Assembly (NCBI GenBank): GCA_003609755.1 | Contig: AP017991.1 | Span: forward strand, 620,001-684,000 | Length of the DNA: 64,000 nucleotides | Direction: 5' to 3' | Source: Planktothrix agardhii NIES-204 | GTDB lineage: Bacteria > Cyanobacteriota > Cyanobacteriia > Cyanobacteriales > Microcoleaceae | Shown: positions 1-8,562 of the stretch, piece by piece | Layout: every line of letters starts with the position of its first letter | Position numbering within the stretch: position 1 is the stretch's first letter | Made by a program: the position numbers and the translations under genes | The notes under the pieces: generated by a model | What the model saw: the letters and a program-made list of their open reading frames with translations, nothing else | What the model was told of the DNA's origin: nothing | The model's database searches: none

Positions 1-560
1 TTAATAATCCCTAATCTCATTATGAACATATATTAAGATCCGTCTAAAACCCCTATAAAACGGGGGATTTGACGTATATTCCCGCTTTGTATCCCAGATT
101 TTTGTATTAATTTATTTTCTAAATTAAGTAATTTCACGGGATTTGAGCAGTTTACAACAATTAAAAATTACCTTTAACTGAATGACGTTAAAAATGGCTC
201 TTAATCCTTGCCAGAATTAGGTTTTAACATTTTTTATGGATGACAACTCACTTCCCTTTTTGATACTTAAAAAATATTGGCATGAGCTCATTTTCATGAT
301 ATAATACTTTCTATTGAGATAGAAGGCTTAACTAGGCCTCCCACTCACAAGATATCAATATGCAATAAGGGATTGCACAACAGATGAATAATTCTACTGC
401 AACAACAACGCAACAAATCCTGTTTATAACATAAGTCTGGGAGCTTGAAAACTCAGTGTCTTCAGACCACCAGATGAAAAGCGACCCAGGGGAATTTATT
501 CCCCGTGAATGTTTCTCCAATTTATGTTAACATAATGTAGGTCGAAAAAAGGAGATTTCT
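1..560. other. AT-rich intergenic stretch without a convincing gene
   Basis: No open frame here has recognisable coding character. The only structure seen is a short perfect palindrome, GGGGAATTTATTCCCC, at 489-504, about 57 bases upstream of the tnpB remnant. A hairpin at this spot would fit the left end of an IS200/IS605-type element, but no second end was identified. The stretch around 290-310 holds AT-rich sequence (GATATAATAC) that could be a promoter -10, with nothing downstream to express. Confidence 0.5.
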
Positions 561-783
561 ATGATAGTTCACCGAATATAAGTGCCAAGGCAAACCCAAT
601 CAATATAAAGCGATTGATGAAGCAATTCGCACCACCCAATTCATTCGCAATAAAGCAATTAGATATTGGATGGATAATTCAAGAGAATTAAAGATTGATA
701 GATTTGCTTTAAATAAATATTCTACAACTCTTAGAAATGAATTCCCCTTTGTTGCTGACCTAAATTCAATGGCAGTCCAATAG
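561..783 (+). pseudogene. tnpB: TnpB (IS200/IS605 OrfB) N-terminal remnant
   Basis: An ATG at 561 behind a good ribosome site (AAAAGGAG) opens MIVHRI and stops. One frame over, from 580 to 783, the sequence reads KCQGKPNQYKAIDEAIRTTQ, then FIRNKAIRYWMDN and a stop after LNSMAVQ. This is the typical first 70 residues of cyanobacterial TnpB-type IS605 proteins (NQYxAIDEAIRTxQFIRNKxxRYWMDN). The gene is therefore broken by a frameshift near 580 and cut at 783; the roughly 300 downstream residues, including the RuvC-like DDE residues, are absent. The sequence that follows (791 on) is shared with another locus in the window, so the break coincides with a repeat border. Confidence 0.85.
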
Positions 784-790
784 CAAAAAA

Positions 791-1033
791 TACCCATGCT
801 GTGGGGATGTTTTCAGACAGAGGCAAGGTTTAAAATGTGCAACTAGCTAAAAAACCGGGTTTTTCCCAAAAGCTCACGGACAAAAAACCAACTTTCGTTA
901 AAAACCAGGTTTCTGACCCAACCCATATCTAAGAAGCGATCGCAATTCTCAATTCCTACCCTAATAGCGATCGCATTCAGCAACAAGATGAAATTACTAA
1001 CACAAATCAACTCATAAAATTCAGGAGTCAATC
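791..1033 (+). promoter_or_regulatory. Duplicated upstream/leader region, copy 1 (of metalloprotease gene)
   Basis: The sequence from TACCCATGCTGTGGGGATG (791) to the start codon at 1034 is repeated almost base for base at 2554-3040 in front of the next exoprotein gene. Shared parts include one AAACCGGGTTTTT/AAAAACCAGGTTTCTG repeat unit, two HIP1 octamers and the last 25 bases (AAATTCAGGAGTCAATC then ATG), which carry the AGGAG ribosome site. Co-duplication of promoter and leader is inferred; no -35/-10 pair was assigned. Confidence 0.6.
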
Positions 1034-2296
1034 ATGGACAACTTTTTATCGGAACTCAATCAATCCTCATCTCCCCTGGACTTTTACCAAATTAAACAGG
1101 AGAAAATACCCCTATTATCTACTGCTTCCGTAGATGCAACTATTCCTCAAATTCCTAATCAAATCAACCCAACACCCGATGCTGAAGCTTTGCTCGTTCC
1201 TGTGTCAATTCAGCCCATGTCATCACAGTTAAGTTCATCAGCAACTCAGTCAACCAATATTGCTGGAAAACCCCCCTCCAATGGGACAAAACAAGACATC
1301 TTAATGGGTGATGATATCATTGAGCTACCTGGGCAAGCCAGAGTAGCAAACTATAACTGGGGTATTTCCACCAATGTCACAGAAACAGGTAACAATGACA
1401 TAGATGCTCTTACGGGTGACACGAAGTGGAATCTGAGTAATCTAGGGAAGCAAATTACTTATAGTTTTATTGAATATGGTGATTCATATTACGGCGATTC
1501 TTCTTCCAATTTATATGAATTAGCCAGTCTAGCTAAAAGCAAAGTAACTCAGGTTTTAAATGACTTGGAAAAAATTATCCCAGTCGATTTCGTGGAAACA
1601 CCTTACTCCTATGATAATCCTGGAGTGATGGTATTCCTGGGTTATGATCCTGCTTCTGGTGTTGCTGGTGAAGCTTACTATCCAGGGGGTTCTTTAGAAG
1701 CAGGAGATGTTTTTCTGGGTACTAATCAAGACTTTAGCGGAAATTGGGGATATCACTTAATTGCCCATGAAGTAGGTCACGCTGTAGGACTCAAACACCC
1801 TTTTGATGATAGCCCCAATTTACCCGAGTGGCAAGATAACACAAATTACACAGTGATGAGCTACACTCGACCCACAATTCCCGCACAATATCAACCATTA
1901 GATATTAAAGCTTTGCAATACTTATACGGTAAAAGTGGTGGTGGTAGCACAATTCCCTCAGTTAAAATCAATGACATATCTGTAACAGAGGGTGATTTTA
2001 CGAAAACAGCCACATTTCGAGTTAGTCTTAGTACCCCAGCTACTAAAACTGTAAAAGTTAACTATCAAACAGTTGATGCTACAGCCTGGAATGGTTATGA
2101 ATATGGTTATAAATCAGGTACGATTACATTTAAACCAGGTCAAAAAGCTAAGACGATTAAAATCCCAATTTATGGGGATAACTATTATCAGGGTGACTCG
2201 GATTTTTGGGTTTCTTTAAGTGATCCTAAAAACGCCAAAATCAAAAATAAAAATGATAAATGGGGTCATTGTTTGATTCGGGAAGATGATTTTTAG
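1034..2296 (+). CDS. Metzincin-type zinc metallopeptidase with C-terminal Calx-beta domain
   Basis: The 420-residue product has a low-complexity N-terminal 95 residues without an obvious Sec signal. A peptidase domain follows (about residues 105-300) with the full metzincin zinc motif HEVGHAVGLKH at 245-255 and a Met-turn VMSYT around Met275, as in serralysin/matrixin (M10) enzymes. Residues about 310-415 read as a Calx-beta domain (SVTEGDFTKTATFRVSLS and later PIYGDNYYQGDSDFWVSL), a calcium-binding beta sandwich. It probably degrades or processes extracellular protein. It belongs with the two following genes, sharing a leader with the second and an N-terminal sequence style (M-x-N-x-L-S-x-L-N) with the third. 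Unlike them it has no RTX repeats, so the export route is unclear. Confidence 0.85.
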   Translation: MDNFLSELNQSSSPLDFYQIKQEKIPLLSTASVDATIPQIPNQINPTPDAEALLVPVSIQPMSSQLSSSATQSTNIAGKPPSNGTKQDILMGDDIIELPGQARVANYNWGISTNVTETGNNDIDALTGDTKWNLSNLGKQITYSFIEYGDSYYGDSSSNLYELASLAKSKVTQVLNDLEKIIPVDFVETPYSYDNPGVMVFLGYDPASGVAGEAYYPGGSLEAGDVFLGTNQDFSGNWGYHLIAHEVGHAVGLKHPFDDSPNLPEWQDNTNYTVMSYTRPTIPAQYQPLDIKALQYLYGKSGGGSTIPSVKINDISVTEGDFTKTATFRVSLSTPATKTVKVNYQTVDATAWNGYEYGYKSGTITFKPGQKAKTIKIPIYGDNYYQGDSDFWVSLSDPKNAKIKNKNDKWGHCLIREDDF

Positions 2297-2326
2297 TTAC
2301 TACTATTGAGTAATTTTCAGAATCCG

Positions 2327-2452
2327 GGTAATCGCACGACTGGGAATTAATTAATAGGAATTGAAACCCTGTCTATTCCCCTTGGTGTCGGGATTTAGAC
2401 CTATGGAGTCACTTTTTGTCACTTTATTATAGCAGAATCGTCACTTTGTGAC
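2327..2452 (+). other. Solitary CRISPR-repeat-like sequence followed by GTCAC repeats
   Basis: Bases 2330-2367 resemble a single CRISPR repeat: GGGAATTAATTAAT followed by AGGAATTGAAAC, ending in the ATTGAAAC typical of type I/III repeat ends. It is also similar in layout to the repeat at 48 kb (GGGAAATTAATTGATT then GGAAAC). It stands alone. Forty bases on comes a cluster of GTCAC motifs at 2408, 2418 and 2440, with the inverse GTGAC at 2448, a pattern reminiscent of TnsB-binding sites at Tn7-like/CAST ends. No transposition gene is present, so this is at most a scar; both readings are inferences from a short motif. Confidence 0.3.
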
Positions 2453-2553
2453 ACTTTTTTTTCCCTGAGTGGGTGGTAATATATTGCCATGATCGAATTT
2501 GTTCTACAGACGGTTCAACTTTTGGATATCGCACCGAGCCTTGTGGTAAAATA

Positions 2554-3040
2554 TACCCATGCTGTGGGGATGTTTTCAGACAGAGGTGAGGTTTACAATC
2601 TGCAACTAGCTAAGAAACCGGGTTTTTCCAGAAATTCGCTCCTTGAAACCCAAGTCCATCAAAAACCAGGTTTCTGACCTCACCCAGATCCAAGAAACCG
2701 GGTTTTTCCCCAAAGCTCACGGACAGAAAACCAACTTCCGTTAAAAACCAGGTTTCTGACCTCACCCAGATCCAAGAAACCGGGTTTTTCCCCAAAGCTC
2801 ACGGACAGAAAATCAACTTCCGTTAAAAACCCGGTTTCTGACCTCACCCAGATCCAAGAAACCGGGTTTTTCCCCAAAGCTCACGGACAGAAAACCAACT
2901 TCCGTTAAAAACCCGGTTTCTGACCTCACCCATATCTAAAAAGCGATCGCAATTCTCAATTCCTCCCCTAATAGCGATCGCCTTCAGCAACAAGATGAAA
3001 TTACTAACACAAATCAACTTAAAAAATTCAGGAGTCAATC
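2554..3040 (+). promoter_or_regulatory. Duplicated upstream/leader region, copy 2, expanded by 82-bp tandem repeats
   Basis: This is the second copy of the region at 791-1033. It begins at the same TACCCATGCTGTGG and ends with the same AAATTCAGGAGTCAATC in front of the ATG at 3041. It is about 240 bases longer because the AAACCGGGTTTTT unit has multiplied (see 2611-2936). The AGGAG ribosome site is conserved between copies. Confidence 0.6.
2611..2936. repeat. 82-bp tandem repeat array with AAACCGGG/CCCGGTTT arms
   Basis: Three units of exactly 82 bp start at 2691, 2773 and 2855, preceded by a diverged unit of about 80 bp at 2611. Each unit opens AAGAAACCGGGTTTTTCCCC and closes AAAAACCxGGTTTCTGACC, so each can fold into a long hairpin. 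The first and third units differ by only a few bases. The same arm motif occurs at 8391, 19855 and 25085 in this window, showing that it is an interspersed genomic repeat that expanded here. Confidence 0.85.
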
Positions 3041-4879
3041 ATGGCAGAAGTGATTAAATTCGGAGTTCCAGTTACTAGCACAATTGGTAATGCAGGTCAA
3101 AGTGAGGGCTATACTTTTAAAGCGACTAAAGGCGATCAAATATCTGTAGCAATGGGGAGTGAAGCTATTAACCCACAAATCAAATTCTATGCCCCTAGTG
3201 GAGATCTGATTGCTGAAAAGTCGGATTGGTACAGTAATGACATAGGATTGTTAGCCAAAGCCAATCAAACTGGGACTTACACGGTCTTGGTTAGTGATAT
3301 CCGGGGATATCAAACAGGCGACTATGGTTTAACTGTCCAAAGAACTAATCGTCCGGGTAATGCGACTGCTGCTAAATTTGGTGTTCCTCTAACAGATACT
3401 ATTGATAATTCAGGAGAGGAAGATAGTTACAGTTTCACAGCCCAAAAAGGCGATCAAATATCTGTAGATATGGGGAGTGGGGCTATTAACCCACAAATCA
3501 AATTCTATGCCCCTAGTGGAGATCTGATTGCTGAAAAGTCGGATTGGTACAGTAATGACATAGGATTGTTAGCCAAAGCCAATCAAACTGGGACTTACAC
3601 GGTCTTGGTTAGTGATATCCGGGGATATCAAACAGGCGACTATGGTTTAACTGTACAACGAACTAATCATCCGGGTAATGCGACTGCTGCTAAATTTGGT
3701 GTTCCTCTAACAGATACTATTGGTAATCCAGGAGAGGTAGATAGTTACAGTTTCACGGCAAAAAAAGGCGATCAAATATCTGTAGATATGGGGAGTGAGG
3801 CGATTAACCCACAAATCAAATTCTATGGCCCTAGTGGAGATCTGATTGCTGAAAAGTCAGATTGGTACAGTAATGACATAGGATTGTTAGCCAACGCTAA
3901 TCAAACTGGGACTTACACGGTCTTGGTTAGTGATATCCGGGGATATCAAACAGGCGACTATGGTTTAACTGTACAACGAACTAATCATCCGGGTAATGCG
4001 ACTCCCATCAAAAATCTTTCTTCCCTGTCTGATACTATTAATAACCTTGGCCAAGTAGATGCTTACAGTTTTACAGGCCAGGCTGGTACTAAAATTTCTT
4101 TCAGCATGGGGAGTGATGCCATCAACCCAGAAATCGAACTGTATAGTCCTGATGGTCTTTTGATCAGATCTGTTGCGGATTGGTACAGTCAGAATATGGA
4201 ATTAGTGGCAACATTGACCCAGAATGGGGCTTACACTGTATTAGTTAGTGATACTCGGGGATACCAAACCGGCGACTATGGCGTAACACTAGCAAGTCTA
4301 GGAAAACCTAAAGGTCTGACTAAAAATGGCACATCCAAGAGTGAAGAAATCAAAGGAGACTATGGTTATGATACCTTGAATGGTGGGTCTGGTAACGATA
4401 CTCTGAGTGGCTATGATGGTCAGGATAAACTCATAGGTGGTGATGGTAAAGATATTCTTTCTGGGGGAATTGGCGAGGATGTATTAGATGGGGGTAAAAG
4501 CAGCGACACCCTCACAGGAGAACAGGGACGAGATCAATTTTTATTCAAAACTAACAGTAAATTTAAAAGTGGCGATATCGGCATTGATACAATCGCTGAT
4601 TTTGGGCCTGATATTGATAAAATTGTTCTCGATAAAACCACATTTAACAGTTTAAGCAGTAAAGCAGGTAATGGCTTTAGTACCAATACAGAATTTGCTG
4701 TCGTCAAAACTGATGAAGCTGCGGACAGAAGCAAAGGAGAAATTGTCTATAACTCCACAAATGGCAATTTATTCTATAACCCTAATGGTGTAGTTAGTGG
4801 TTCTAGTGGGGGAGGATTATTTGCTGTTTTGACAGGTAATCCCAAATTAACCGCATCTGATTTTGTGTTGCAAAATTAG
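3041..4879 (+). CDS. PPC-repeat RTX calcium-binding exoprotein
   Basis: The 612-residue product consists of four copies of a 106-residue beta-sandwich module (about residues 6-428) of the pre-peptidase C-terminal (PPC) type, recognisable by DxYSFTxxxG and GTYTVLVSDxRGYQTGDYG. A block of RTX nonapeptides follows (GGSGNDTL, GGDGKDIL and GGIGEDVL, about 440-490), then a 120-residue C-terminal domain shared with the 5.4-8.4 kb protein (IVLDKTTFxS, IVYNSTxGxLFYNxNG). RTX repeats bind calcium and usually mark type I secretion substrates; no Sec signal is visible. There is no catalytic domain, so it is probably an adhesin-like or surface protein. Modules 1-3 are nearly identical even at DNA level while module 4 is diverged. 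Confidence 0.8.
   Translation: MAEVIKFGVPVTSTIGNAGQSEGYTFKATKGDQISVAMGSEAINPQIKFYAPSGDLIAEKSDWYSNDIGLLAKANQTGTYTVLVSDIRGYQTGDYGLTVQRTNRPGNATAAKFGVPLTDTIDNSGEEDSYSFTAQKGDQISVDMGSGAINPQIKFYAPSGDLIAEKSDWYSNDIGLLAKANQTGTYTVLVSDIRGYQTGDYGLTVQRTNHPGNATAAKFGVPLTDTIGNPGEVDSYSFTAKKGDQISVDMGSEAINPQIKFYGPSGDLIAEKSDWYSNDIGLLANANQTGTYTVLVSDIRGYQTGDYGLTVQRTNHPGNATPIKNLSSLSDTINNLGQVDAYSFTGQAGTKISFSMGSDAINPEIELYSPDGLLIRSVADWYSQNMELVATLTQNGAYTVLVSDTRGYQTGDYGVTLASLGKPKGLTKNGTSKSEEIKGDYGYDTLNGGSGNDTLSGYDGQDKLIGGDGKDILSGGIGEDVLDGGKSSDTLTGEQGRDQFLFKTNSKFKSGDIGIDTIADFGPDIDKIVLDKTTFNSLSSKAGNGFSTNTEFAVVKTDEAADRSKGEIVYNSTNGNLFYNPNGVVSGSSGGGLFAVLTGNPKLTASDFVLQN
3056..4327 (+). repeat. Four 318-bp in-frame repeats
   Basis: Repeat units start at 3056, 3374, 3692 and 4010, exactly 318 bp (106 codons) apart. 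Long stretches of units 1-3 are identical, for example the segment from CCACAAATCAAATTCTATG to TATGGTTTAACTGT, including silent positions. Unit 4 keeps the protein pattern but differs throughout. The pattern indicates recent duplication or gene conversion among the first three. Confidence 0.9.
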
Positions 4880-4923
4880 TAGGAATGGCGGGTTTATTAG
4901 ATAGATTATCGGTTTGATTCAAA

Positions 4924-5323
4924 GAGGGCGGGTTTAGGGAGATAATTACTAATAATTCCAGATCGTCTCGGAACCCGCCCCTACGGTTTAATTGTTAATT
5001 ATTCTTGAAAGGCGATCGCCATTTTTTAACAATTATTAACAAATTGTAGGGGCGGGTTTAGGAATAATATTGAATTATTAGCTATAATCTTATTAAACCC
5101 TCTTAAATGCGATCTCCTGAGAATAGAGGGCGGGTTTAGGGAGATAATTACTAATAATTAAAGATGGTCTCGGAACCCGCCCCTACGGTTTAATTGTTAA
5201 TTATTTAGCCAATGCGATCGCAGTTTTTAACAAACTGTAGGGGCGGGTTCTGCAAAAATATTCAATTCTCAGCAATAACCTATCTAAACCCGCCCCCTCT
5301 TAAATGCGATCGCTATTTAAAAA
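4924..5323. repeat. Two tandem copies of a 202-bp GAGGGCGGGTTTAGG element
   Basis: Copies begin at 4924 and 5126. Each opens GAGGGCGGGTTTAGGGAGAT, contains CGGAACCCGCCCCTACGG in the middle and AACAAxxTGTAGGGGCGGGTT later, and ends near CCTCTTAAATGCGATC. Because GGCGGGTT and AACCCGCC alternate, the element folds on itself. A 50-base fragment in the opposite orientation lies at 22917-22968, so it is an interspersed repeat. No gene is seen in the 490 bases between the two exoprotein genes. Confidence 0.8.
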
Positions 5324-5370
5324 CCTTATCGAAAACGAATAAAAACTTGCAAAATTCAGGATTTTCCACC

Positions 5371-8370
5371 ATGAATAACCCATTATCACAACTCAACTCT
5401 GTAATATTTCCCCTGGATGATTCTTTCCCATTCCCAGAACAAAATTTCACAACCCAATTGCAATCTATTCCAGAAAAACAGGATTTTCTTCTCCTCAAAA
5501 CCAGTATTTTTGAACCCGAAGAAGACCCGAATTTGCTACTAACATCAAAATCTCAGCAATTTGTAGAACCCACAGAAATAGAATCTCAAAGTATTCCAAA
5601 AATTAACAAAAATAGTAATATTGCCGATAAATCCTCTGACAAGGAAATAAAAGATGTTTTAACTGGAAATGTACAAAACTCAAGCCAGAGGTTAGCACGG
5701 TCGGGACAAGTAGATAACGCAGGTAACGAGTTTGCTACGGCTCGTGATTTGGGTACACTTAGCAAAAAGCAAATTTTCCGTGACTTCGTGGGTGATAGTG
5801 ATGCTATTGACTATTATCGGTTTCAAGTAACAGAAAAAGGCAGTGTCGTCAATCTATCACTTAAAGGGTTAAGCAGTAATGCTGATTTAGCCTTATATAA
5901 CAGTAATGGCGAATCGATTGATAGTTCTTATAATCAAGGAACTACAGCCGAACTAATTAACACTCCCCTAGAAGTTGGTACTTACTACATAAAAGTTTCA
6001 CCCGATTACTGGTCTAGCTCTAATACTCAATATAATCTCACCGTCAGTAGCAAGCCAGATGTGGGAAATACAATCAAAGATGCCTACAATCTTGGAGTTC
6101 TTAAAGAGAAGAAAAATCTCACTGATTTTGTGGTCGGGGAATGGTATGACAAAAGCGATCCAGCAGATTATTACCGCTTTCAGATCAAGAAATGGAGTAA
6201 TGTAAAACTGGCTGTAACAGGACTAGAAAATGAAGCCAATGTAGAATTACTTAGTGGTAGTGGTGCTCTGATTAAAAGTTTAGATTCGGTTGGTGACTCG
6301 GCTCAAACTATTACTGAAACCTTGAAACCTGGCTCTTACTATATTAAAGCTGATACTAACTGGACGCAAGCTAAATATAATATCGAGTTATCATCGAGTG
6401 CTGCTTCTGAAAATCCAGCTAGTATTAGTAATCTATCCTTTAGTGGCAAAGAAGGAGATAAAGGCACATTTGAAATCCAATTGAAACAAAAACCTAAGTC
6501 CGATATCACCCTCAAATTTATTAATGGCAAATACTTAACTGTAGATGCGGATAATGATGTTTTGACAGGAACTCAAGACACGATTACCTTTACCCCCGCT
6601 AACTGGAATAAACCGCGTAAAGCTAGTTTTATTGCGGAAGTGGATGGAGTTAAATCTAATCGCAATTCAGGAAATACAATAGATTATTCTATCAGTGGCA
6701 GCATGAAAGGGGGAGGTACTTACAACTTAGGAACCATTGTTAATACTTACGCACCTGACAATCAAAACTTCAATATTGACTTAGATTTTCGTAATGATTA
6801 TCTAAATTTCTGGACACCTGAAAAGCAGAAAATCGCCCAGCAAGCTGCCGATGATTGGGCAAGATTAATTGACAATGAACATAAGAATTCATATCTAGCA
6901 AATCAAGAGATTTTCCCACCGACAACAGAACAAACCAACCCTTTCAAAGTTAATCGATTTGTAGATGACTTGGTAATCTTTGTAAATGCTTATGGTAAAG
7001 ATGATGGTTGGGCAGGATGGGGTGGCCCAAGCAATGGATATTCTCAATCAGAGCCTCTATCTACTTATGGTGGAGTTTCTATTAACTCCAATTCTTATAA
7101 TACGGGCAATAAAGGACAAGACAATAGTGGGATATACAATGTTGTTGCTCATGAAATCGGTCATGTCCTTGGGCTTGTCGGTCTAAATTATACCAGTGGT
7201 AAGTTGATTAAAGAAAACGAGTTCACTGGTGCTTATTCCCGTGCTTTGAATGGAGGTAAAAATATTCCTTTGCAGTCAGGTGGCGCTCATCCAAAAGATA
7301 TGAAATCTATCATGTCTTACAGTTATTTTGGAAGCACTGTAACTGCATTTGATAAACGATTACTAGCAGATACTGGATATAAAGTCTATGGTATTAACGC
7401 CCAAGGCAAACCTGGAGAAATGTCTGAATTTGGACAGTTATTGGAATCTAGCGAAAAAGATGATACCCTAGAAACGGCTCGTCGAATTGGAACTCTCAAC
7501 AGTAATAAACGCACTTTCAATGAGTTTGTGGGGGCTGTTGATTTCGGGGACTATTACCGCTTTAGTGTAGGTGGTAAAGGTGGCACTTTAAATCTCAACT
7601 TAGATGGACTCAGTAGTAATGCAGAAGTAACATTACTAAACAGTAAAGAAGAATGGGTTAACGGTTCTTACAAACCTAGTAATTTAGCTGAATCAATTAC
7701 AACCTTTTTGGAACCGGGTACATACTATGTGGATATCTGGTCGCCACAAGGTGCTGAAGATACTAACTATAAACTCAGTTTGCAGCTAACATCAACCTTT
7801 GCAAAACCGACCTTAACTGGGACAACTGCTATTAATGGTACGGGTAATAATCAGGCTAATATTATTAACGGTAATACTGCTAATAATATCCTGAATGGCA
7901 GTGCCGGAAATAATTCAATACAGGGTAATGGAGGAGTTGATAAACTATTAGGTAGCGATGGCAATGACTCTCTTAATGGTGGTGCTGGAAATGATACCCT
8001 TACAGGTGGAATAGGTGTAGATAAATTTATCTATAATACCAATGCAGCCTTTACGACTACTGCGGTGGGTGTCGATACGATTACAGACTTTGATATCTCA
8101 CAAACCGATCAAATTGTCTTGGATAAAACCACTTTTACCAGTATTAGCAGTGCTGCGGGAACTGGATTTTCTGTTGCCAGTGAATTTGCTAAAGTTACCA
8201 CCGATGCCTTAGCTGCTACCCGTGCCGCCGATATTGTTTATAATAGTACAACCGGAGGATTATTCTACAATCAAAACGGCACAGCCGCAGGTTTGGGTAC
8301 AGGGGCTCAATTCTTAACCTTAACCAATAAACCTGCCTTAACAGCAACTCAATTTTTAATTCAAGCCTAA
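5371..8370 (+). CDS. Leishmanolysin-like metallopeptidase with PPC and RTX domains
   Basis: I place the start at the ATG at 5371 (999 residues) and not at 5212, because the longer version would translate the 202-bp repeat. The 5371 start also sits behind AAATTCAGGA, the leader shared with the two upstream genes. Order: linker (1-120), two PPC domains (about 125-345), a beta-sandwich (350-470), a metallopeptidase domain (about 470-680), a third PPC (690-800), RTX repeats (GGAGNDTLTGG, about 860-880) and the C-terminal domain shared with the previous gene. The zinc motif is HEIGHVLGL (594-598 and on). The third ligand is not at the usual +6 (Gly604) but probably His640 in GGAHPKDM, eight residues before the Met-turn (Met648, IMSY); this spacing is that of M8 leishmanolysin-type enzymes. 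Confidence 0.85.
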   Translation: MNNPLSQLNSVIFPLDDSFPFPEQNFTTQLQSIPEKQDFLLLKTSIFEPEEDPNLLLTSKSQQFVEPTEIESQSIPKINKNSNIADKSSDKEIKDVLTGNVQNSSQRLARSGQVDNAGNEFATARDLGTLSKKQIFRDFVGDSDAIDYYRFQVTEKGSVVNLSLKGLSSNADLALYNSNGESIDSSYNQGTTAELINTPLEVGTYYIKVSPDYWSSSNTQYNLTVSSKPDVGNTIKDAYNLGVLKEKKNLTDFVVGEWYDKSDPADYYRFQIKKWSNVKLAVTGLENEANVELLSGSGALIKSLDSVGDSAQTITETLKPGSYYIKADTNWTQAKYNIELSSSAASENPASISNLSFSGKEGDKGTFEIQLKQKPKSDITLKFINGKYLTVDADNDVLTGTQDTITFTPANWNKPRKASFIAEVDGVKSNRNSGNTIDYSISGSMKGGGTYNLGTIVNTYAPDNQNFNIDLDFRNDYLNFWTPEKQKIAQQAADDWARLIDNEHKNSYLANQEIFPPTTEQTNPFKVNRFVDDLVIFVNAYGKDDGWAGWGGPSNGYSQSEPLSTYGGVSINSNSYNTGNKGQDNSGIYNVVAHEIGHVLGLVGLNYTSGKLIKENEFTGAYSRALNGGKNIPLQSGGAHPKDMKSIMSYSYFGSTVTAFDKRLLADTGYKVYGINAQGKPGEMSEFGQLLESSEKDDTLETARRIGTLNSNKRTFNEFVGAVDFGDYYRFSVGGKGGTLNLNLDGLSSNAEVTLLNSKEEWVNGSYKPSNLAESITTFLEPGTYYVDIWSPQGAEDTNYKLSLQLTSTFAKPTLTGTTAINGTGNNQANIINGNTANNILNGSAGNNSIQGNGGVDKLLGSDGNDSLNGGAGNDTLTGGIGVDKFIYNTNAAFTTTAVGVDTITDFDISQTDQIVLDKTTFTSISSAAGTGFSVASEFAKVTTDALAATRAADIVYNSTTGGLFYNQNGTAAGLGTGAQFLTLTNKPALTATQFLIQA

Positions 8371-8390
8371 TTCTCAATTGTAGAGACAGA

Positions 8391-8425
8391 GAAACCGGGT
8401 TTCTGGTAGAAATTCGGTTTCTGAG
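8391..8425. repeat. AAACCGGGTTTCT interspersed palindrome
   Basis: GAAACCGGGTTTCTGGTAG followed by AAATTCGGTTTCTGAG is a compact form of the arm repeat seen at 2611-2936 and again at 19855 and 25085. It can form a hairpin just after the stop codon of the exoprotein gene, where it may serve as a transcript end, although no T-run follows. Confidence 0.5.
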
Positions 8426-8562
8426 ATTATAGCATTTTTATAAATGAGAACTAAAACCGATAATATATTCCTTGAGAAAGATGTTAAATTAATATTTTTT
8501 GTTAGGAGCTAAAAAGCGATTTTGTGCTAAACTGCTGATGACAAATTTTATATTGATTTACC

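Noticed and set aside
2489-3038. Overlapping open frames with repeated KPGF / GKNPVSW text on both strands
   Set aside because: They are translations of the AAACCGGG repeat units, with no start signals and no protein family.
5212-5370. Longer start for the third exoprotein, beginning MRSQFLTNCRGG
   Set aside because: The extension translates the 202-bp interspersed repeat and a HIP1 site; the ATG at 5371 has the leader shared with the sister genes.
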